From NCBI GenBank assembly GCA_902766185.1, contig CACXCQ010000168.1, positions 1 to 8,134 on the forward strand: a stretch of 8,134 bases of DNA, written 5' to 3'. Shown piece by piece: positions 4,424 to 8,134 of the stretch (the first letter of the stretch is position 1; every line of letters starts with the position of its first letter). Under the pieces are notes generated by a model that saw only the letters and a list, made by a program, of their open reading frames with translations, had not been told where the DNA came from and did not search any database. Origin of the DNA: an uncultured Eubacteriales bacterium. Lineage in GTDB: Bacteria > Bacillota > Clostridia > Peptostreptococcales > Anaerovoracaceae. A program made the position numbers and the translations under genes.

Positions 4424-6988
4424 TTATTTCCACCCGTGCAGCAAAGCCAGGGTGGCTTCCGTATCGGCTTTCTTCTCATAAGCCTCCAGCACCTTGGCAC
4501 TGCAGGAGGTGTCGCCGATGAGAACGGCGCCTACGAGCACATCATGCAGGAAGTAGAACTTCCTGTAGCTCAGCATCCGGGGATCGTCCACCTCGATGGT
4601 CTTGTAGATCTCCCCTTCCTTCTTGCCGTTGTCGCCAATGGCGAAAAGGTCGATGCCGAAGCCGGTGAAGCTGACCGCCGGAGTGATGCCTGTATAGACA
4701 AGGCTGTCGCCCACGGCGTTGGCGCCGGCCACTCTGCCCATCTCCACGGCCTGATTCCAGATGCCGATGGAAACACCGTTGCAGGCGGCCACGTCTCCTG
4801 CCGCATAGACATCCGGCAGGCTGGTCTCCATCCGCTCATTGACGTTGACAAAGCGCTCGACGGAGGCGCCGGCGTTCTGCAGCACCTGCACGTTGGCCTT
4901 GGTTCCGGTGGAGAGGATCACCAGCTGTGCCGGCAGCTTCTCCGTTTCCAGAGCCACAGCACCGGCTTCGATGCCGCTGATCTTAGCTCCGGTGATCACC
5001 CGGATACCCTTTGCCTCTGCCGCGGCCTTCAGGAACCGGGAGCCGGTGTCGTCCAGCTGACGTCCCATGAGGGTCGGAGCCATTTCCACGATGGTGACAT
5101 TGCGTCCGGTCTTGATGAACTCGGATGCCGCTTCCAGTCCCAGCACGCCGCCGCCGATCATGACGATGTCCTTCACTGCGGGCAGCAGGTTCTGGATGGC
5201 GATGATATCCGTCACCTTGCGGATGACGCGCACCATAGGCTGATCCGCGCCCGGGATCGGCGGAACGAAGCTCTCCGCGCCGGCCGCGTAGACCAGCCGG
5301 TCATAGCTTCTGGAGGATCCATCGGACAGGGTCGCTGTCTTCGTTCCTCCGTCGATGCGGGTCACTTCCGTGCCGAAGGTCACCCTGATGTTGTTGGTGA
5401 CGTACCAATCGGGCTGCTTGGTGATGAAGCCCAGCACGTCCGGCTTGGCCAGAATGTTCTTGGTCAGCATAGGACGGTTGTAGCAGGGCAGTTCTTCGTT
5501 GGTGATGATCTCGATGGAAGCCGCCTTGTTTCTGGCTCTCGCCGCTTCCGCCGCCGTCAGGGCAGCAACGCCGCCGCCGACGATCAGGATGTTCAGCGGT
5601 TCCTCGGAGGTGAATCCAGTATCCACCAGATTCACCGGTACGAACTGCTCGGGGCCTACTCCGCAGATGGGGCAGGACTGAGGCGGTTCCGGTCCGGTGA
5701 CCACTTCGCCGCAGACCAGGCACTTCCAGGCTCCGCCTCCCAGAGCGGGAGCAGCCGCGGACGCGCCAGGTTTTGCGCCATCGAAATGGGCCTTGGCCTT
5801 AAGTCCGAATCCATAGCCGAAGTCAAAGGCTGCCTGCAGCTCCACCGGAGACGGCTTGAACTGGACGCGGAAGCCTTCCTTATAGACATCCATGTTCAGC
5901 TGATGCAGACGCTCGATCAGGTGGGGAACAGCTTCCCCGGACCAGCCGTATGCACCGAAGGCGGACGCCGGCTTACCGCCGTGCAGTCCTGCGAACAGGG
6001 ATGTGGTCAGGTCATAGATGGGCTTCAGCGCCTCACCCAGCACGGTAGGCGAACCGAAGAGCAGGCCGTCTGCCCAGTACATCTCACCCACCACCTCGCC
6101 GGCATCGGCGTAGACCATGTCATAGGCCTTCACCTCGATGTCGGGACAGGCTTTGTGGATACCGTCGGTGATGGTATCCGCCAGAGTCTTCGTGTAGCCA
6201 TAGGCCGCAACGTAAGGCATGATCACCACCGGATGGTCGTTGGGGTTGACCTCCGTAGACCAGTCGCGGTAGACCTGGATCCAGTGGGGGATGTCATTGT
6301 CCAGCACCGGACCGTGGCCCGGGCAGATCATGCTGATGTTTTTATCTTTGATTTTCTCCAGCGCCTCAAGCACATAGGGCTTGAAGGGGCCGATGATGTT
6401 GTCGTAGTAATACTTCATCATCCGCATGGAGTTGTCCAGATCCGTAACGGTGGACTGCAGAATCCCCGGATGGCTGTAGTGGTTGCCGAAGGAATCGCAG
6501 GGCACCAGAATGCCCTCCTCGCGGATGAAGGTCCACATGGTGTCGGGCCAGTGCAGATTCGGAACGATCATGAATTCCAGCGTCTTATCTCCCAAAGGCA
6601 GGACGTCGCCGTCGCTGATGGGGATGGAACTGAATTCCCTGTTGCTCACCGCCTTCATGAAGCTCAGGGCGGTTGGGGTACCCACCAGCTTGATCCCCGG
6701 GTTCAGGTCGATGATCCGCTCCGCCGTACCGGCGTGATCCGGTTCCGTGTGGTTGACGATCAGGTAGTCGATGTCCTGGATGTTGATGAGGGTCTGCAGC
6801 TGCGCGATATATTCGTCCGCCCACTTTTCCTTGGCGGTCTCAAACAGCGCGGTCTTCTCGCTGCCCTTCAGCAGGTACGAATTGTAGGTCGTACCGAAGT
6901 CCGTGTGCATGATGATATCGAACACTTCCAGATCCGGGTCCAGGATACCGGCCCAGTAAAAATTCTTTCTGAGTTCCATTGTACTCAT
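4424..6988 (-). CDS. Class F-like flavodiiron protein fused to short-spaced rubredoxin and NADH:rubredoxin oxidoreductase
   Basis: This is an 854-residue three-module enzyme, expected to be a cytoplasmic NADH-driven O2 (possibly NO) reductase. Residues ~5-250 are the metallo-beta-lactamase-like diiron domain with all ligands present: H80, E82, D84, H85 (HTEPDH), H146, D165 and H225. Residues ~253-400 are the FMN-binding flavodoxin domain. An Ala/Gly/Pro linker (405-419) leads to a rubredoxin with C423, C426, C439 and C442; only 12 residues separate the two Cys pairs, so it is short-spaced like rubrerythrin tails. Residues ~465-854 are an FAD/NAD(P)H oxidoreductase, with GGGVAA (471-476) for FAD, IGGGVLGLEA (611-620) for NAD(P)H and YAAGDVA (728-734). 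This matches the class F flavodiiron proteins described in Clostridia. ATG at 6988 is preferred over Met4 because GGGAGGAT lies 7 nt upstream. It follows the iron-sulfur flavoprotein gene by 72 bp. Confidence 0.95.
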   Translation of the reverse strand: MSTMELRKNFYWAGILDPDLEVFDIIMHTDFGTTYNSYLLKGSEKTALFETAKEKWADEYIAQLQTLINIQDIDYLIVNHTEPDHAGTAERIIDLNPGIKLVGTPTALSFMKAVSNREFSSIPISDGDVLPLGDKTLEFMIVPNLHWPDTMWTFIREEGILVPCDSFGNHYSHPGILQSTVTDLDNSMRMMKYYYDNIIGPFKPYVLEALEKIKDKNISMICPGHGPVLDNDIPHWIQVYRDWSTEVNPNDHPVVIMPYVAAYGYTKTLADTITDGIHKACPDIEVKAYDMVYADAGEVVGEMYWADGLLFGSPTVLGEALKPIYDLTTSLFAGLHGGKPASAFGAYGWSGEAVPHLIERLHQLNMDVYKEGFRVQFKPSPVELQAAFDFGYGFGLKAKAHFDGAKPGASAAAPALGGGAWKCLVCGEVVTGPEPPQSCPICGVGPEQFVPVNLVDTGFTSEEPLNILIVGGGVAALTAAEAARARNKAASIEIITNEELPCYNRPMLTKNILAKPDVLGFITKQPDWYVTNNIRVTFGTEVTRIDGGTKTATLSDGSSRSYDRLVYAAGAESFVPPIPGADQPMVRVIRKVTDIIAIQNLLPAVKDIVMIGGGVLGLEAASEFIKTGRNVTIVEMAPTLMGRQLDDTGSRFLKAAAEAKGIRVITGAKISGIEAGAVALETEKLPAQLVILSTGTKANVQVLQNAGASVERFVNVNERMETSLPDVYAAGDVAACNGVSIGIWNQAVEMGRVAGANAVGDSLVYTGITPAVSFTGFGIDLFAIGDNGKKEGEIYKTIEVDDPRMLSYRKFYFLHDVLVGAVLIGDTSCSAKVLEAYEKKADTEATLALLHGWK

Positions 6989-6995
6989 AACTTAA

Positions 6996-7003
6996 TCCTC
7001 CCT
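6996..7003 (-). promoter_or_regulatory. Ribosome binding site of the flavodiiron gene
   Basis: AGGGAGGA on the minus strand lies 7 nt before the ATG at 6986-6988. It supports Met1 over Met4, which would be 16 nt away. Confidence 0.8.
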
Positions 7004-7004
7004 G

Positions 7005-7062
7005 CAGACGCAGCGCCGGGCACTTCGCCCATGCCGCGTCTGAGATGTGGCTGCGGCACATC
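7005..7062 (-). other. Two intercistronic hairpins between the iron-sulfur flavoprotein and flavodiiron genes
   Basis: Read on the minus strand, the first stem pairs 7057-7062 with 7044-7049 (GATGTG and CACATC, 7-nt loop) and overlaps the flavoprotein stop codon. The second pairs 7036-7042 with 7005-7011 (CAGACGC and GCGTCTG), with an inner GGGC/GCCC stem at 7018-7021 and 7027-7030. It ends two bases before the ribosome site. Neither has a T-run, so RNA stability or processing is more likely than termination. Confidence 0.55.
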
Positions 7063-7606
7063 AGAAGTATGTGCCGATCTTCTCCATTCCGGCGATGGCC
7101 GGGGTCTGCTGAACAGCGCCGGGTTCACCAACGGAAGGCACGATGATGTGCCCCTTGTTCTCCCAGTGCATCAGGTCAGCGGTCATCTCATAGGTCTTCA
7201 CCATGGGATCGTAAAAGCTCAGATCGGCGGCTTCGCCGCAGACCACCATAATACTCTCCTTTACCCGGGTCTGTGTCTCCGAGCAGTAGAAGGAGTAGAA
7301 TCTGTCGATGGCTGCCTTCAGTCCTGCCGGCCAGCTGAGCCAGTAGATGGGGGTGAAGATAGCGATGGCGTCCGCCCGCCGCAGATAATCGACGAGCTCC
7401 GCGTAATCATCCTTTGCCACGCAGTCTCCGTTGCCGCCGGCACAGCTCTGGCAGCCGATACACGGCCCGATCTGCTTCCTTGCGGCATTGTAACGCAGGA
7501 CGCTGTTTCCCGCGCCGCATGCGCCGCGGATAAACGCTTCCGCCAGCTGATCGCTGTTGCCGCCTTCCCGCGGGCTGCCGGTCAGCACAAGTATCGTTTT
7601 ACCCAT
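7061..7606 (-). CDS. Iron-sulfur flavoprotein / NAD(P)H-dependent FMN reductase-like protein
   Basis: This 181-residue flavodoxin-fold protein has the family phosphate-binding loop GSPREGGNS (10-18) for FMN and the later PIYW...LKAAIDR pattern. C49, C52, C55 and C62 form CX2CX2CX6C, the compact cysteine motif that binds a 4Fe-4S cluster in the Methanosarcina iron-sulfur flavoprotein family. It should be a soluble electron carrier or reductase moving one or two electrons between ferredoxin-like and flavin partners. The physiological acceptor cannot be read from sequence. The start has GAGG 7 nt upstream. The gene lies 72 bp before the flavodiiron gene and is probably co-transcribed with it, suggesting a role in supplying electrons to, or acting alongside, the O2-reducing enzyme. 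A general quinone or nitro-reductase role is the alternative. Confidence 0.88.
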   Translation of the reverse strand: MGKTILVLTGSPREGGNSDQLAEAFIRGACGAGNSVLRYNAARKQIGPCIGCQSCAGGNGDCVAKDDYAELVDYLRRADAIAIFTPIYWLSWPAGLKAAIDRFYSFYCSETQTRVKESIMVVCGEAADLSFYDPMVKTYEMTADLMHWENKGHIIVPSVGEPGAVQQTPAIAGMEKIGTYF

Positions 7607-7629
7607 AACAATACCTCATCTCTTCATAC

Positions 7630-7652
7630 GAAAACAAAAGCCGGATCCCGGC
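7630..7652 (-). terminator. Terminator-like hairpin just upstream of the iron-sulfur flavoprotein gene
   Basis: On the minus strand a stem of GCCGG and CCGGC with a 3-nt loop (7652 to 7640) is followed by TTTTGTTTTC (7639-7630). It fits an intrinsic terminator for transcripts from the BMC gene. It ends only 23 nt before the flavoprotein ATG, so any promoter for the flavoprotein set would have to overlap it. Confidence 0.6.
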
Positions 7653-7684
7653 AGGCGTGCGGCCATGTCCGTCATCCAGCCCTT

Positions 7685-7705
7685 AAAAAAGGGTACACTA
7701 ACCCT
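7685..7705 (-). terminator. Short terminator-like hairpin downstream of the BMC gene
   Basis: On the minus strand, AGGGT and ACCCT (7705-7701 and 7694-7690) form a 5-bp stem with a 6-nt loop, followed directly by five Ts (7689-7685). With the hairpin at 7630-7652 it makes a possible double terminator after the shell-protein gene. The stem is short, so this call is moderate. Confidence 0.5.
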
Positions 7706-7741
7706 ATGACAGCGCCCCGTTGCCTTCAGAATAGCGCGCAG

Positions 7742-7784
7742 GGGCGCCGGGTTTCCCGGCGCCCGCTAAGCGCGGGCTGCCGGG
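7742..7784. other. Two overlapping, mutually exclusive GC-rich hairpins after the BMC gene
   Basis: Stem A pairs 7742-7751 with 7755-7764 (GGGCGCCGGG and CCCGGCGCCC), a perfect 10-bp stem with a 3-nt loop. Stem B pairs 7755-7766 with 7772-7784 (12 bp with one bulge, 5-nt loop). They share 7755-7764 and cannot form together. On the plus strand B is followed by a T-rich stretch (7790-7799); on the minus strand neither is. The closest stem to the BMC stop begins 20 nt after it. Confidence 0.65.
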
Positions 7785-7803
7785 TAATCCTGTCTTTTTC
7801 TGT

Positions 7804-8109
7804 TTAGCCCTGATCCGGCTGCTGCGGATTGTTGGGGTTCGGAAGAATGTCTTCGACCTCGATATGGGGACGGGGAATGACGTGGGCGTGGAGCAGTTCG
7901 CCAACTCTCTGAGCTGCTGCTGCACCGGCATCTACGGATGCCTTGCAGGCGCCGACGTCTCCTCTGACCATTACGGTTACCAGGCCGCCGCCAACGAAGT
8001 TCTTACCGATGAGGTATACATTCGCTGCCTTGACCATAGCATCCGCCGCTTCGATGGAGCCGATCAGACCTTTGGTTTCGATCATTCCTAATGCATCATA
8101 CTTTGCCAT
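7804..8109 (-). CDS. BMC-H bacterial microcompartment shell protein (EutM/PduA-like)
   Basis: This 101-residue protein is a single complete BMC domain, the hexamer-forming tile of bacterial microcompartment shells. The family core is clear: [24 protein letters not shown] (6-29), [15 protein letters not shown] (40-54), [13 protein letters not shown] (60-72) and [11 protein letters not shown] (76-86). The GGG at 40-42 is at the expected pore loop. It most resembles the EutM/PduA group. After the domain there is a short tail rich in Asn, Pro, Gln and Asp (87-101). The start has AGGAGGAA 7 nt upstream of the ATG. The gene is intact and is the first of the leftward set in the window. No second shell protein and no typical encapsulated enzyme (aldehyde dehydrogenase, diol dehydratase or glycyl-radical enzyme) is visible, so it is either a satellite shell gene or the edge of a locus to the right. 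Confidence 0.95.
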   Translation of the reverse strand: MAKYDALGMIETKGLIGSIEAADAMVKAANVYLIGKNFVGGGLVTVMVRGDVGACKASVDAGAAAAQRVGELLHAHVIPRPHIEVEDILPNPNNPQQPDQG

Positions 8110-8116
8110 TTTTAGT

Positions 8117-8124
8117 TTCCTCCT
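8117..8124 (-). promoter_or_regulatory. Strong ribosome binding site of the BMC-H gene
   Basis: AGGAGGAA on the minus strand, 7 nt before the ATG at 8107-8109. It is nearly perfect, as expected for an abundant shell protein. Confidence 0.85.
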
Positions 8125-8134
8125 GTTTCTGAAA

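Noticed and set aside
4238..7807. Plus-strand open frame of 1189 codons opposite the flavodiiron and iron-sulfur flavoprotein genes
   Set aside because: It is the antisense shadow of genes with full family motifs and good ribosome sites. Its translation is low in recognisable structure, and such frames are common opposite GC-rich genes.

Overview
The window looks like chromosomal DNA from a moderately GC-rich anaerobic Firmicute, probably a clostridial relative. Three things suggest this: strong AGGAGG-type ribosome sites, a flavodiiron protein fused to a rubredoxin and an NADH:rubredoxin oxidoreductase module (an architecture known from Clostridia), and an Old Yellow Enzyme-type Fe-S flavoprotein beside a bacterial microcompartment (BMC) shell gene. 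The assignment is inferred from gene content; no marker gene is present.

Layout. A Na/Pi cotransporter with a PhoU-like tail runs rightward from the left edge (1-1491) and lacks its N-terminus. An 893-bp region follows that I read as non-coding (1492-2384). Four genes then run leftward. In transcription order these are a BMC-H shell protein (8109-7804), a compact-cluster iron-sulfur flavoprotein (7606-7061), the three-module flavodiiron protein (6988-4424) and an Fe-S Old Yellow Enzyme (4301-2385). The last three are close enough to be co-transcribed. Each has a predicted RNA hairpin a short distance upstream of its ribosome site. The transporter and the Old Yellow Enzyme are convergent, so the 893-bp region lies between two 3' ends and is not a conventional promoter region.

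Function. The flavodiiron protein should reduce O2 (or NO) at a diiron site with electrons from NADH, passed through its own FAD and rubredoxin modules. The two neighbouring flavoproteins fit an electron-transfer or reductive-detoxification set. The BMC gene may be a satellite of a microcompartment locus outside the window.

Two things stand out. (1) The convergent intergenic region carries six inverted-repeat units of identical geometry: a 9-mer, exactly 21 nt, then the inverted 9-mer. They form two clusters of three. One cluster uses GTCGAGATT and the other GTCAATGTT, with changes matched on both arms, and the whole set is bracketed by two copies of a different hairpin. I do not recognise this element. 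(2) The Old Yellow Enzyme barrel is interrupted by about 190 residues holding eight W-x-G-N-P motifs at a near-17-residue period, inside tandem ~150-bp DNA repeats. The motif may have been seeded from a GNPAPM segment in the enzyme's own barrel.
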